DNA of 64,000 nt from Streptomyces sp. D2-8. GTDB lineage: Bacteria; Actinomycetota; Actinomycetes; Streptomycetales; Streptomycetaceae. Where the stretch lies: positions 1 to 64,000 of the forward strand of contig NZ_JAAHBP010000018.1 in NCBI RefSeq assembly GCF_023184515.1, in the 5' to 3' direction. The position numbers were made by a program, and so were the translations under genes. The notes below the pieces were generated by a model. The model saw nothing but the letters and a program-made list of their open reading frames with translations, was not told the origin of the DNA and made no database searches. Positions 50,862 through 60,143 of the stretch are shown piece after piece (position 1 is the stretch's first letter; every line of letters starts with the position of its first letter).

Positions 50862-51075
50862 TCACTGCTGGTGCGTCTGTGACGTGTACGGCTGCTGCTC
50901 GATGCCGGCTCCGTTGGCGGTGCTGCCCTCGTCGACGGCGAGGGCGAGCCCGCTGTAGCGGTTGATGAGGAGGTAGTGCCCGTCACCGGTGGGCGTGACG
51001 GCCCAGTGCTGCTGGGGGGGGGCGTCGGCGTCTCCCCAGACGCCGACGGTGCCGCCGTCCGCGCGGGACAGGCTC
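50862..51075 (-). pseudogene. Ricin-type lectin domain remnant
   Basis: Frame reading GVWGDADAPPQQHWAVTPTG, GHYLLINRYSGLALAVDEGS, TSQTHQQ then TGA at 50862-50864, followed in frame by RIVP. Ricin B repeats normally continue QQWRIVP, so the stop replaces Trp (TGG to TGA). No catalytic domain is attached. It lies between the second fucosidase and the GH30 gene and differs from the lectin tails of the two GH29 proteins. Confidence 0.6.
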
Positions 51076-51147
51076 TGGATTTCAAGAGGCACTTCCTCTA
51101 CGCCGGGGGCAAGACCAACGCGGCCGCCCCACATGAAATCCCCAAGG

Positions 51148-54084
51148 TCAGTTGTAGACGTTGAATTCTGCGACTGACCACCAGCTACGCGCAACATTGC
51201 CGGTATTGACGACCTTGATGTAGCGAGCTGTCTGCGTCGGGAAGGAAATCAAGTGGACTCGTTGGCCGTCCGCTACGGACGTGACCTTGGTCCAGTCGGT
51301 TTCATCCGTGGATACGTATACGTCTGCGCTTCGCGCATAGTCGCTGACACTGCCGCCGACATCCAGCACGATCTTGTCGAAGGTCTGTGTCTGCCCCATG
51401 TCCACTTGGATCCAGAGGCCGTCGTACTGCCCTGTTCCGGAGCTGTACCGGGTGTCGGAATGGCCATCGAGCATGTTTCCGGGCGCATCCCACTGGCTTG
51501 CGTCCGAAGCCTTTGCGGTCCAGCCTGTCCGCGGCAGCGCAGGACCAAGATCTATGACGTCGAACGATGATCCACCTGCGTCTGCTCCGCTGGCCCCCTT
51601 CACGGAAACCGTGACCTTCCCCGCTGGAAGCCCCTTCGGAACGTAGGCGCTGATGCTCGTGTCCGACCAGGTGTCTATTTCGGCATAGCTCGATCCGAAG
51701 TACACCGTACCCAGCCCCTGTGCATCGCCGAAACCAGAACCGCGAATCGTGAATTTGGAGCGCGGCATTCCTCGTTCCGGCTTCAATTCGCTGAAGGCCG
51801 GCGATGGGAAGCTTGACAGCTTCTTGGTGGTGAACATCGCCGAGGTGCCGCTTGGCAGCGTATAGGTGTACGAGCCGTCGGTGGATATCTTGAAACTCTT
51901 GTTTTCGGTGGTCCCGTTGAATACTACGGATACCTGTGCCCCCTCCTTGCTGGTCCAGGTCTTCAGCTGGAGGCCGTTCGATACTGCTGTAGGAGCTGTG
52001 ATCGAGCCGGTTCCACGCGCAGACCCGTACACCTCGATGTCGCCGATGGCCCACCAGAAACCGGATGCCGCGGTACTGACGATGCGAATGTACTGTGCCG
52101 TTCGGGTCGGCAACGTGACGGCTATCTTGCCGATGCCCCCGCTGCCGCTCGCAACCGCGCCGCCCCAATCGGCACCGTCGTTCGAAACGTAGATCTGGTA
52201 CCTGGTGACGTAGTCGAACGAATTGTTCACGCCGGTGTCGAGGACGATTCTGTTGAAGCTCGTGGGGCTCCCCAGGTCGATCTGGAACCAGTCGCCGCTC
52301 GTCGTCCCGTGCCCGAGGCTCCACTTTGTGTTGATGTCGCCGTCGATCGCGTTCGCGGCCACCCCCCAGTCCGGCTGCGCGGAAGCCGTGGCGGTCCACT
52401 TGCTACGGCTCAGTGCCCTTCCTGTCGTCTGGACGGAAGCTCCGATCGGAAGGGAGTACGTGACCAGCTTGTTTCCGGTACGGATGGCGTTCTGGTAGGG
52501 CAGCAGTGCCGGATCGTACGTGACGGTGATCGGGCCGGATGTCGACGTGAATGTGAAGTCGTGTGTCGGGTCCGAGACCTTGGTCGCTGCGGGGGTACGG
52601 CCGCTCTGCGCAGGCCCGGAGTACGTGAAGGTGACGGCGTCGCCGGCGTTCAGGGTGTAGTCGAACGAGTGTGTCCCGTCCGCGACGCTGAAGGTTCTCG
52701 CGGCGCTGCCCGAGTTGTGGGCGATCAGGACCTTCGATCCGTCCGGGTTCTGGAACGCGACGTTCTCTATGCTTCCTTCGCCGAAGGTGTTCGAGTAGAT
52801 CCGGCGTGCTCCGGGCTTGACGAACCTGCTGGCGTGGGCGAGGGCGTGGTAGTCCACGTTGTAGGTCACCCGTCCGTCGGCCGGGTCGATCGTGAGCAAG
52901 CCCCGAAGCATGGGTATGCCGGCCGTGTCGCTGTTGAGCGGGCCCCGATCGGGGTCGAGTGCGATGTTCCACAGCATCACCCCGTTTGCCCAGTTGCGCG
53001 TTCCGTTGATGATCCACGTTCCCAGTGCTTCGCTGAACGCCGTCTGGTCGCTGTCCTGCCAAACGCCTCCGGTGGCTTCTGTGATGAAGGTTTCCTTGCT
53101 CGGGTAGTCGTTGTGGACCACTGTCTGGTAGTTCGGGTTGCCGCTGTAGATGTGCCATCCGGTTCCCGCGGTGTACTTGGAGGCTGCGGGATCGCTGAAG
53201 ATCGTCTCCGGATACGAGGGCACGTCCCAGTTGTGGTCCCAAGCCAGGATCCTCGTGGAGATTCCGTTGGCTTCGAACGCCTTGCCGATCTCCTGGATCA
53301 ACTCGGCTTCCTGGTACGCGGACAGGAACATTCCGGGCCAGGTGGGAGTACCCATGGGTTCGTTCTGCGGGGAAATGTAGGAGATGGGCACGCCGGCTTC
53401 GCCATAGGCGTGGATGAACTTGACGAAGTAGTTGGCCAGCGCGGAGGTGTACTCGCTCCTGAGGGTGCCTCCGATCATGGAGTCGGAGGTCTTCATCCAG
53501 CCTGGTGGGCTCCACGGGTTGGCCATGATCTTGATGGACGGGTTGAGTGAGAGGGCCTGCCGCAACGCCGGAATGATGTACGGCACGTCATGCTGGACGG
53601 AGAAGTCGGACAGCGTGGGGTCCGTTTGTCCTGCGGGCATGTCGTTGTAGGAGTAGTTCCCGGACGCGTTGAAATCCGTGGCGCCCATCGGAGAGCGGAG
53701 CAGGCTGAGGCCGATTCCCTTCGAGGGATCGAACAGCTTCTTCATCAGCTTGGTCCGCTCGGCGGTGGACAGCTTGTCGATGAGCCAGGCGGAGGAGTCG
53801 GTCATGGCCGCGCCGAAGCCCTGGACCTTCTGGTACTTGACGCTGTCGTCGATCTTGATCGTCAGCGGGTTGGCCGTTCTCTTCGCCTTGAAGAGCACAT
53901 CGTCCTGGCCGGCGACCCACTTGTCGGCCGATACGTCCGTCAGCCACACACGGACGGAATTGTCACGTGAGGCTCGCTTCAGCTGCGGGGCGGCGATGGC
54001 GTTGCCGGAAACCTGGGTCCAGGCGGTGGCGACACCGACTGCGGTGGCCAGGAACCGGCGTCGTCCGAGACCGTATGACCTCAT
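51148..54084 (-). CDS. Secreted GH30 glycosidase with two F5/8-type C (CBM32-like) domains
   Basis: 978 residues. Twin-arginine signal GRRRFLATAVGVATA. GH30 catalytic domain about 45-510: KYQKVQGFGAAMTDSSAWLI, acid/base Glu in SPQNEPMG (about 239-246) and nucleophile Glu in FITEATGGVW (about 333-342). It is followed by a discoidin-like domain (about 558-690, WGVAANAIDGDINTKWSLGH), a short domain, an IPT/TIG fold (about 765-845, GSGFGDAQGLGTVYFG) and a second discoidin-like domain (about 850-978). Activities in this family include beta-1,6-glucanase and glucosylceramidase; substrate open. GC and third-position GC are visibly lower than in neighbours, suggesting transfer. Last gene of the minus-strand glycan operon or separately promoted. 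Confidence 0.9.
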   Translation of the reverse strand: MRSYGLGRRRFLATAVGVATAWTQVSGNAIAAPQLKRASRDNSVRVWLTDVSADKWVAGQDDVLFKAKRTANPLTIKIDDSVKYQKVQGFGAAMTDSSAWLIDKLSTAERTKLMKKLFDPSKGIGLSLLRSPMGATDFNASGNYSYNDMPAGQTDPTLSDFSVQHDVPYIIPALRQALSLNPSIKIMANPWSPPGWMKTSDSMIGGTLRSEYTSALANYFVKFIHAYGEAGVPISYISPQNEPMGTPTWPGMFLSAYQEAELIQEIGKAFEANGISTRILAWDHNWDVPSYPETIFSDPAASKYTAGTGWHIYSGNPNYQTVVHNDYPSKETFITEATGGVWQDSDQTAFSEALGTWIINGTRNWANGVMLWNIALDPDRGPLNSDTAGIPMLRGLLTIDPADGRVTYNVDYHALAHASRFVKPGARRIYSNTFGEGSIENVAFQNPDGSKVLIAHNSGSAARTFSVADGTHSFDYTLNAGDAVTFTYSGPAQSGRTPAATKVSDPTHDFTFTSTSGPITVTYDPALLPYQNAIRTGNKLVTYSLPIGASVQTTGRALSRSKWTATASAQPDWGVAANAIDGDINTKWSLGHGTTSGDWFQIDLGSPTSFNRIVLDTGVNNSFDYVTRYQIYVSNDGADWGGAVASGSGGIGKIAVTLPTRTAQYIRIVSTAASGFWWAIGDIEVYGSARGTGSITAPTAVSNGLQLKTWTSKEGAQVSVVFNGTTENKSFKISTDGSYTYTLPSGTSAMFTTKKLSSFPSPAFSELKPERGMPRSKFTIRGSGFGDAQGLGTVYFGSSYAEIDTWSDTSISAYVPKGLPAGKVTVSVKGASGADAGGSSFDVIDLGPALPRTGWTAKASDASQWDAPGNMLDGHSDTRYSSGTGQYDGLWIQVDMGQTQTFDKIVLDVGGSVSDYARSADVYVSTDETDWTKVTSVADGQRVHLISFPTQTARYIKVVNTGNVARSWWSVAEFNVYN

Positions 54085-54176
54085 GGAAGATCCTCCTTCG
54101 GACCTGCTTGTTCAGTACGTGGGAGAGTGGGTGGGACACAGTGCCGAGGTGGGGGATCGACCGGTTGGAGTCGGTT

Positions 54177-55649
54177 CTACGGCGACGGCGGCGCCGACTC
54201 TGCGGCGCCGGTGCTCGGCTCCTTGATCACGAGCGGGTGCAGGTCCCACGCGTCGACCGCGAAGCCGAGGCGCGTACCCGGGGCGGTGCGGGCCTGCAGT
54301 CGCCACGGGCTCTGCCCTGTGGGGTAGAAGCGCAGGGTGAGGACCTGGCCGGTGGTGATCAGGAAGATTTCGGCGATGGAGTGGTCGACGACGACGCGCA
54401 GGTCGACGGGCCTGTCCGGCGGGCAGTGCATCCGGTGGGAACCGCCGCGGGCCCGGCTGTCCAGTGAGGCGTGGTCACGGTCGACGACGAGTTCGCCCGC
54501 GTCCACGTCCAGACGGATGTCGAGGTACTCGGCGCCGTCCGGGGTGGTGACCAGCCGCAGGCCGGCGTTTCCGGTCGGCTCCAGACGGGCCGTCAGGTCG
54601 AAGGCGCGGCCCACGGTGCCCAGGTCCACCGGCTGCGAGCCGTGCGTCGCGCCTGTGGCGGTGATGGTGTGTCGGCCGCGCAGGGCGAGCAGTTCGGTGG
54701 CGGGCCGCTGGCGCAGTGTGCCGTCGTCGTGGACGTGGATCTCGCGGGGCAGGGTGAGGACCCCGGTCCATCCGTCCGCGACGGCCCAGGCTTCGTCGCG
54801 GGCTTCCCACGACCAGCCCCACAGCAGCCACCGGTCGCCCGGTGCGCGCAGCAGGGCCGGTGCGTAGCAGTCGGGGCCGTGGTCGACGGGCACCGCTGAG
54901 CCCGCCTTGAAGTGGCCGTCATGCTCGTCGCCGATCAGGGCCGCGACGCTCTGCGGACCGGTGGGTTCGGTCCAGGTGCTGAAGAGGAGGGCGCCGCGTC
55001 CGTCTGCTGCCGGGAGGTATTGCGGGCATTCCCAGCCCTCCCCGGTGAGCAGGTCGGTGCCATCGACGGGCTCCGGATGGCGGGTGGCGAAGGGCCCCCG
55101 GTAGGCCCAGTTCTCCAGGTCGGGCGAGTCGTAGACGAGGGCGGCGGCGCGGCCGTCCGCTAGGGCGGCGCCGACCAGCATCCGCCAGCCGTCGCCGTCC
55201 TGCCAGACGTACGGGTCGCGGTACATGGTGCAGCCCTCGGGCAGCTCGGGGATGACCAGTTCACCACTCGGGCTGAACGTCCGGCCGCTGTCCCGGGAGA
55301 CGGCGCGGGTGACCGGCTGGTGCTGGAACGAGCGGTCCTCGCGGTGCGCGGAGTAGAAGGCGACCAGCCGTTCGCCGTCGGAGACGGCGTTACCGGAGAA
55401 GCAGCCGTCGGCGTCCAGGCCACCGGGGGTCGGGGACAGGGCGATCGGCAGCGGCTCCCAGCTCAGCAGGTCGGGGCTGCGGAAGTGGCCCCAGTGCATG
55501 TTGGCGTGGGTTGCTCCGTGCGGGTTGTACTGGTAGCACACGTGGTAGTGGCCGTCGTGGAAGACCAGCCCGTTGGGGTCGTTGATCCAGTTGCGGGGCG
55601 GGCGCAGGTGCGCGACGGGGAAGTGTGGATCGCGGGGTGGGGTGGACAC
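54177..55649 (-). CDS. Cytosolic GH32 beta-fructofuranosidase-like enzyme
   Basis: 490 residues without signal peptide. GH32 motifs: NWINDPNGLVFHDG (nucleophile Asp, about 20-33), YRDPYVW (transition-state Asp, about 143-149), and WECPQYLPA (acid/base Glu, about 208-216). A C-terminal beta-sandwich (LDIRLDVDAGELVVDRDHAS, SIAEIFL) completes the family fold. It would cleave imported sucrose- or fructan-type oligosaccharides. It follows the GH3 gene by 100 bp with a hairpin between, in the ABC importer operon. Confidence 0.9.
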   Translation of the reverse strand: MSTPPRDPHFPVAHLRPPRNWINDPNGLVFHDGHYHVCYQYNPHGATHANMHWGHFRSPDLLSWEPLPIALSPTPGGLDADGCFSGNAVSDGERLVAFYSAHREDRSFQHQPVTRAVSRDSGRTFSPSGELVIPELPEGCTMYRDPYVWQDGDGWRMLVGAALADGRAAALVYDSPDLENWAYRGPFATRHPEPVDGTDLLTGEGWECPQYLPAADGRGALLFSTWTEPTGPQSVAALIGDEHDGHFKAGSAVPVDHGPDCYAPALLRAPGDRWLLWGWSWEARDEAWAVADGWTGVLTLPREIHVHDDGTLRQRPATELLALRGRHTITATGATHGSQPVDLGTVGRAFDLTARLEPTGNAGLRLVTTPDGAEYLDIRLDVDAGELVVDRDHASLDSRARGGSHRMHCPPDRPVDLRVVVDHSIAEIFLITTGQVLTLRFYPTGQSPWRLQARTAPGTRLGFAVDAWDLHPLVIKEPSTGAAESAPPSP

Positions 55650-55676
55650 ACGCGTGCCTTTCGGTATGACAGGGGA

Positions 55677-55724
55677 CCGCCCCGCCGGCCCTCTGGTTCG
55701 CGGGGCGGCGGGCCGACGGGGCGG
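55677..55724 (-). promoter_or_regulatory. Intercistronic hairpin between GH3 and GH32
   Basis: CCGCCCCGCCGGCCC (55677-55691) pairs with GGGCCGACGGGGCGG (55710-55724) at 14 of 15 positions around an 18-nt loop that could itself pair partly (CGGGGCGGC). It may attenuate or stabilise message between the two cytosolic glycosidases. Confidence 0.55.
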
Positions 55725-55749
55725 TGGTCTTCAAGCCGGTGTGCGGCCT

Positions 55750-58074
55750 TCAGGTCCGGATGCGGAATTCCACGTTCAGCTGCTGCTCCCGCCGTGAGCT
55801 GGGGCCGACGCGGAGTGCGAACTCGCCTGGTTCGACCACTCGGCGGTTGTCGGCTGTGACGAGAGAGCACTGGGAGGCAGGGATGCTGATGCGGACGTCC
55901 AGGCTTTCGCCGGGAGGTATTTCAACCTGGGTGAAACCCTTCAGCTCCTGCTCGGCCCAGGTGACGCTGGTGGTCAGGTCGCTGACGTACGCCTGGACCG
56001 TTTCCACGGCCCTGCGGCTGCCGCTGTTGGTGAGCCGCACCGTGGCGTCGACGGTGCCGTCGGCGGAGACCTCCGGGTCGTGCACGACCAGGTCGGAGTA
56101 GGTGACCGTGGTGTAGGTGAGGCCCTCGCCGAACGCGTACAGAGGGTCCTGTGTGAGATCCGCATAGCGGCTCCCGTGCTGGCCTCGCACTTGGTTGTAG
56201 AAGACCGGTTGCTGTCCGACGTGACGTGCGAAGGAGACCGGGAGCCGGCCGCTGGGTTCGATGAGTCCGAGAAGCAGTTCGGCGACGGCGCGGCCACCGC
56301 GCATGCCCGGGTTGAACGCCTCGATGAGGGCTGCCGCGTTCAGTGCCGACTCCGGGAGGGTGCTCGGCTTGGACTGGGCCAATACGACGATCATCGGTGT
56401 GCCGGTGGCGGCGACCGAGTCCAGCAGCGCGATCTGGCCTCCCTGGAGGTCGAGCGTCGCCGTGGAGCGCACCTCGCCGGTGAGGGCGATGGTGTCCCCC
56501 ACGACCACGATGGCGTAGTCGGCGGCCTCCGCGGCGGCGGTGGCCTTTCGAAGCTGTGCCTGGTCGACCGGGGCGGGGGTGAAGACGGATGGCTGCGGTT
56601 GGCCGTCGGGCCCGAGGGACCACTCGGGGTTGGATGCGGGGCTTTCGATGTCGGCTCCGCGGGCGTACGTGATGGTCCAGTCGGCCGGTGCGACGGCGCG
56701 AAGGCCGTCGAGCACCGTCTCCACCGACTCGCGTGGATGTCCTTCGGGCATCCACGGGACCTGCCCGGTGGCGCCCGCCCAGTCGCCGAGCATGGCTTGC
56801 GTGCTGTCGGCGTTGGGGCCGATGACCGCGATCGTCCGCGGCCTGTCCCGGCTCCCGGCGCGCCCCGTTCCGTCCGAGGCCAACCCGCCCTCGAGGGGCA
56901 GGATCCCCTCGTTGCGCAGCAACACCAGGGAGCGTCGGGCGGTTTCGAGGTTGAGGTCGGCGTGCGCGCGGCAGCCGATCACCTGCGCCTGCCGCTCGGG
57001 GTCGGGGGCGCGGGGGTTCTCGAAAAGTCCGAGCTCGAACTTCAGCCGCAGAACCCGCCGTACCGCGTCATCGATCTGCTTCTCTTCGATCAGGCCGCGG
57101 GCGACCGCCTCCTGGGCGCCCTCGAAGAACTGCGGCGTGGCCATGATGAGGTCGTTCCCGGAGTTGACGGCGACCGCCGCCGCCTCGGCGTAGTCGGCGC
57201 AGGTCCGCTGGTCGTAGACCATCCGGCCGACGTTGTCCCAGTCGGTCACCAGCGTCCCGGTGAAGCCCCACTCGCCCTTGAGTACGTCGTTGATCAGCCA
57301 CCGATGCGCGGTGATGGGCACCCCGTCGATGGACTGGTAGCCGAGCATGAAGCCGCGGCATCCGGCCCGTACCGCCTGCTCGAAGGGGGGCAGGAACCAC
57401 GAGCGCAGCTTGCGGGGGCTGAGATCGGCTTCGCTGGCGTCGCGCCCGCCCAGGGTTTCGGAGTAGCCCGCGAAGTGCTTCGCATACGCCAGCACGGCTG
57501 TCGGGTCGCTGAGGCCGTCGCCCTGGTAGCCGCGTACCATCGCCGCCCCGAGTTCACCGATCAGGAACGGGTCCTCGCCGAACGTCTCGTTGATCCGGCC
57601 CCAGCGCAGGTCCCGGGTGATGCACAGCACCGGGGAGAACGTCCCGTGGATTCCGGTCGCCGCGATCTCGGTCGCGGCCGCTCGGGCGACTCGGTGGAGC
57701 AGGGAGGGGTCCCACGTGCAGGCCATGGCCAGCTGGGTCGGGAAGATGGTCGCCCCCGGCCAGAACGAGTGGCCGTGGATGCCGTCGTCGGCTGTCAGCA
57801 GCGGTATGCCGAGCCGTGTCCGCCGGGCCAGTTCCATGGCCTGCGGCATGAGGTCGGGAGACACATGCAGGACTGCCCCGGCCAGCTTGGCCGACACGAT
57901 GTCCGCCAGGTCCCCGTGTTGTGCGTCGAGCATCAGCAGCTGCCCGACCTTCTCCGGCAGGGTCATCCGGGACAGCAAGTCGTCGGTTCTCGCTTCCACG
58001 GACACTTCCGGATCCAGGTACGCGGCAGAGTGGACCGGCTGTCCCACGGTGTTCTCCAAGAGATGAGTCGTCAC
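55750..58074 (-). CDS. GH3 beta-glucosidase-like enzyme
   Basis: 774 residues without signal peptide. N-terminal barrel with MTLPEKVGQLLMLDAQ and LLTADDGIHGHSFWPGATIFP, KHFAGYSETLGGRDAS, and the nucleophile Asp in TLVTDWDNVGRM (about 275-286, the family's SDW position). The alpha/beta sandwich contains GPNADSTQAMLGDWAG and YAIVVVGDT. A C-terminal fibronectin III-like domain (about 680-774) ends the protein. It should release glucose or another beta-linked sugar from imported oligosaccharides. It lies downstream of the CUT1 permeases in one minus-strand operon. Confidence 0.9.
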   Translation of the reverse strand: MTTHLLENTVGQPVHSAAYLDPEVSVEARTDDLLSRMTLPEKVGQLLMLDAQHGDLADIVSAKLAGAVLHVSPDLMPQAMELARRTRLGIPLLTADDGIHGHSFWPGATIFPTQLAMACTWDPSLLHRVARAAATEIAATGIHGTFSPVLCITRDLRWGRINETFGEDPFLIGELGAAMVRGYQGDGLSDPTAVLAYAKHFAGYSETLGGRDASEADLSPRKLRSWFLPPFEQAVRAGCRGFMLGYQSIDGVPITAHRWLINDVLKGEWGFTGTLVTDWDNVGRMVYDQRTCADYAEAAAVAVNSGNDLIMATPQFFEGAQEAVARGLIEEKQIDDAVRRVLRLKFELGLFENPRAPDPERQAQVIGCRAHADLNLETARRSLVLLRNEGILPLEGGLASDGTGRAGSRDRPRTIAVIGPNADSTQAMLGDWAGATGQVPWMPEGHPRESVETVLDGLRAVAPADWTITYARGADIESPASNPEWSLGPDGQPQPSVFTPAPVDQAQLRKATAAAEAADYAIVVVGDTIALTGEVRSTATLDLQGGQIALLDSVAATGTPMIVVLAQSKPSTLPESALNAAALIEAFNPGMRGGRAVAELLLGLIEPSGRLPVSFARHVGQQPVFYNQVRGQHGSRYADLTQDPLYAFGEGLTYTTVTYSDLVVHDPEVSADGTVDATVRLTNSGSRRAVETVQAYVSDLTTSVTWAEQELKGFTQVEIPPGESLDVRISIPASQCSLVTADNRRVVEPGEFALRVGPSSRREQQLNVEFRIRT

Positions 58075-58214
58075 AGATCAGAGAGTTGATGGGCGACGGT
58101 GAGTGCTTCGTCGCGCGAACCTTGCCGCCCGGCGCGGCGGGGCTCGCGTGCCGTCCGTCCGCCGCTCTGGGCGGGACAGGTACGGCATGGGGCGGCGGGG
58201 CGGGAGCCGGGGTG

Positions 58215-59102
58215 TCACTTCAGGCCGGTGGTGGCGATGCCGGCCACGAACTGTCGCTGGAAGAGCAGGAAGACGATCATCACCGGCAGCAGGACGACCA
58301 TGGCGCCGGCGAGCAGGATGCCGAAGCGGGTGAAGGACTGTCCGCTGCTGGCCAGGGCGAGGCCGACGGGGAGGGTGTACTGGCTCTCGTTCTGGGCGAC
58401 GACCAGGGGCCACAGGAAGTTGTTCCAGGAGCCGAGGAAGGTGATGATCCCGAGGGTGGCGAGGGCCGGCTTGGTCAGCGGAAGGATGATCTTCGCGAAG
58501 ATGGCCAGTTCGCGGCAGCCGTCGACGCGGGCGGCGTCGATCAGTTCGTCGGGCAGGGTGGAGATGAACTGCCGCATCAGGAACACCCCGAAGGGCGTGG
58601 CCAGGAACGGCAGGATCAGCCCGAGCAGGGAGCCTGTCAGCTGCATGTTGGCCACCAGCACGTACAGCGGGACGAAGGTGACCAGGCCGGGGATCATGAG
58701 GGTCCCCATGACCAGCAGGAAGACGGCGCGCTGTCCGCGGAACTCCAGCTTGGCCAGGGCGTATCCGAGCATCGAGCAGAAGATCAGGTTGCCCGCGGTC
58801 ACGGCGAGGGCCACGATCACGGAGTTGGCGAACATGCTCGTGAAGTCGAGCGTGCTGAACAGCTCACCGTAGTTGGCGGTCGTGGGCGCCGTGGGGATCA
58901 AGACGGGCGGGACCCTGCGGATGTCGGCCTCGGGCTTGAACGACCCGGACAGCATCCACAGGAACGGCGCGATCATCAGCAGCAGGGCGCCGGCGAGCGG
59001 TAGGTACAGCCAGGGCCGGCCCCAGTTCTGCCGGATGCGGCGGCGCCTCAGGGCGCGGTCCGTGCCCGGTTGTGGCGTTCGGAGAGTGGAGAGGGTGCTC
59101 AT
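58215..59102 (-). CDS. ABC sugar transporter permease (MalG-like, CUT1)
   Basis: 295 residues with six membrane helices, the first at about 32-52 (LYLPLAGALLLMIAPFLWML). It carries the cytosolic EAA loop ELIDAARVDGCRELAIFAKIILPLTKPAL (inspect EliDAArvDGc...f.kIiLPl), which binds the shared ATPase MsiK-type protein encoded elsewhere, since no ATPase gene is present here. It starts 6 bp after the partner permease, whose stop precedes it. Confidence 0.92.
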   Translation of the reverse strand: MSTLSTLRTPQPGTDRALRRRRIRQNWGRPWLYLPLAGALLLMIAPFLWMLSGSFKPEADIRRVPPVLIPTAPTTANYGELFSTLDFTSMFANSVIVALAVTAGNLIFCSMLGYALAKLEFRGQRAVFLLVMGTLMIPGLVTFVPLYVLVANMQLTGSLLGLILPFLATPFGVFLMRQFISTLPDELIDAARVDGCRELAIFAKIILPLTKPALATLGIITFLGSWNNFLWPLVVAQNESQYTLPVGLALASSGQSFTRFGILLAGAMVVLLPVMIVFLLFQRQFVAGIATTGLK

Positions 59103-59108
59103 GAGGCA

Positions 59109-60086
59109 TCAGTCCTTGTCTCGCAGCACGCGGAACTGCAGCACGGTCAGCGCGACGATGAGGACGAAGATGACGTAGCCGGCGGCCGACGCCATCTCGT
59201 AGTTGCCGTTGCCGAACTGTTTGTAGGCGTACAACGTCGCCGACAGGGTGGAGTCCAGCGGTCCGCCATCGGTCATCACGAACGGCTCGTCGAAGAACTG
59301 CAGATAGCCGATGCCGGTGGTCACGGCGGTCAGCAGCAGGGCCGGCCGCAGGAGCGGGAAGGTGACCCGCCAGAACCGCTGCCACGGCCCGGCGCCGTCG
59401 AGTTCGGCCGCCTCCATCAGGGATTGGGGCACGGACTGCAGACCAGCCAGCATGATGATCATGACCGTGCCGAGGTTGCGCCACACCGCCATCACGATCA
59501 TGACGGGCAGGGCGAAGCGGGTGTCCGCCAGCCAGGCCGGACCGTCGATCCCGAACCAGCCCAGGACGAGGTTCGCCAGTCCCGCGCGCGGTTCCAGGAG
59601 CGTCTTCCACACCACGGCGACGGCCACGATGCTGGTGATCACCGGCAGGTAGAAGCCGACCCGGAAGACGGCCCGGAAGCGGCGGATGCCCCGGTCGAGG
59701 GCAACCGCCGCCGCGAGCCCGGCGGCCAGGGTCAGGGGCAGGGCCACCAGGACGAACACGGCCGTATTGCGCAGAGCCGTGAAGAACTGCGGGTCCTCAA
59801 AGAGGCGTACGTAGTTGTCGAAGCCGACGAACGACACGCTCAGCGGTGTGCGCAGGTCCGCGCTCTTGGTGTCGGTCAGGCCCATCAGCAGCGACCACAC
59901 CACCGGCAGCAGCATGAAGGCCAGGAACAGCGCGAGGAACGGGGCGGCGAGGACCCAGGCGGCCCGGGCCTGCCTGCCGCGCGCCGTGCTCCGGAGCCCG
60001 GAGTGCCGGCGATCGGCACTCCGTTCCGACCCTGCGGTGCCCTGCTCGTGAGTGTCGCCCCGCTCGGGGAGCGTTTTCGTGGACAT
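59109..60086 (-). CDS. ABC sugar transporter permease (MalF-like, CUT1)
   Basis: About 325 residues. A cytosolic basic N-terminus (about 1-40) precedes six helices, the first AAWVLAAPFLALFLAFMLLP. The EAA loop is SLMEAAELDGAGPWQRFWRVTFPLL (about 200-225), the coupling site for the ATPase. ATG 60086 (MSTKTLPERG) is used; ATG 60095 is three codons upstream. It forms the heterodimeric channel with the downstream permease. Confidence 0.92.
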   Translation of the reverse strand: MSTKTLPERGDTHEQGTAGSERSADRRHSGLRSTARGRQARAAWVLAAPFLALFLAFMLLPVVWSLLMGLTDTKSADLRTPLSVSFVGFDNYVRLFEDPQFFTALRNTAVFVLVALPLTLAAGLAAAVALDRGIRRFRAVFRVGFYLPVITSIVAVAVVWKTLLEPRAGLANLVLGWFGIDGPAWLADTRFALPVMIVMAVWRNLGTVMIIMLAGLQSVPQSLMEAAELDGAGPWQRFWRVTFPLLRPALLLTAVTTGIGYLQFFDEPFVMTDGGPLDSTLSATLYAYKQFGNGNYEMASAAGYVIFVLIVALTVLQFRVLRDKD

Positions 60087-60143
60087 GGATGTCATCCGTC
60101 CGTACGAGGGTTGTCCGTACGAGGGGTACGCACGCGGCGGCGC

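Noticed and set aside
55677-55724. Considered as a true terminator ending the operon before GH32
   Set aside because: The GH32 gene follows closely on the same strand with no new promoter visible, so read-through or processing is more likely than full termination.
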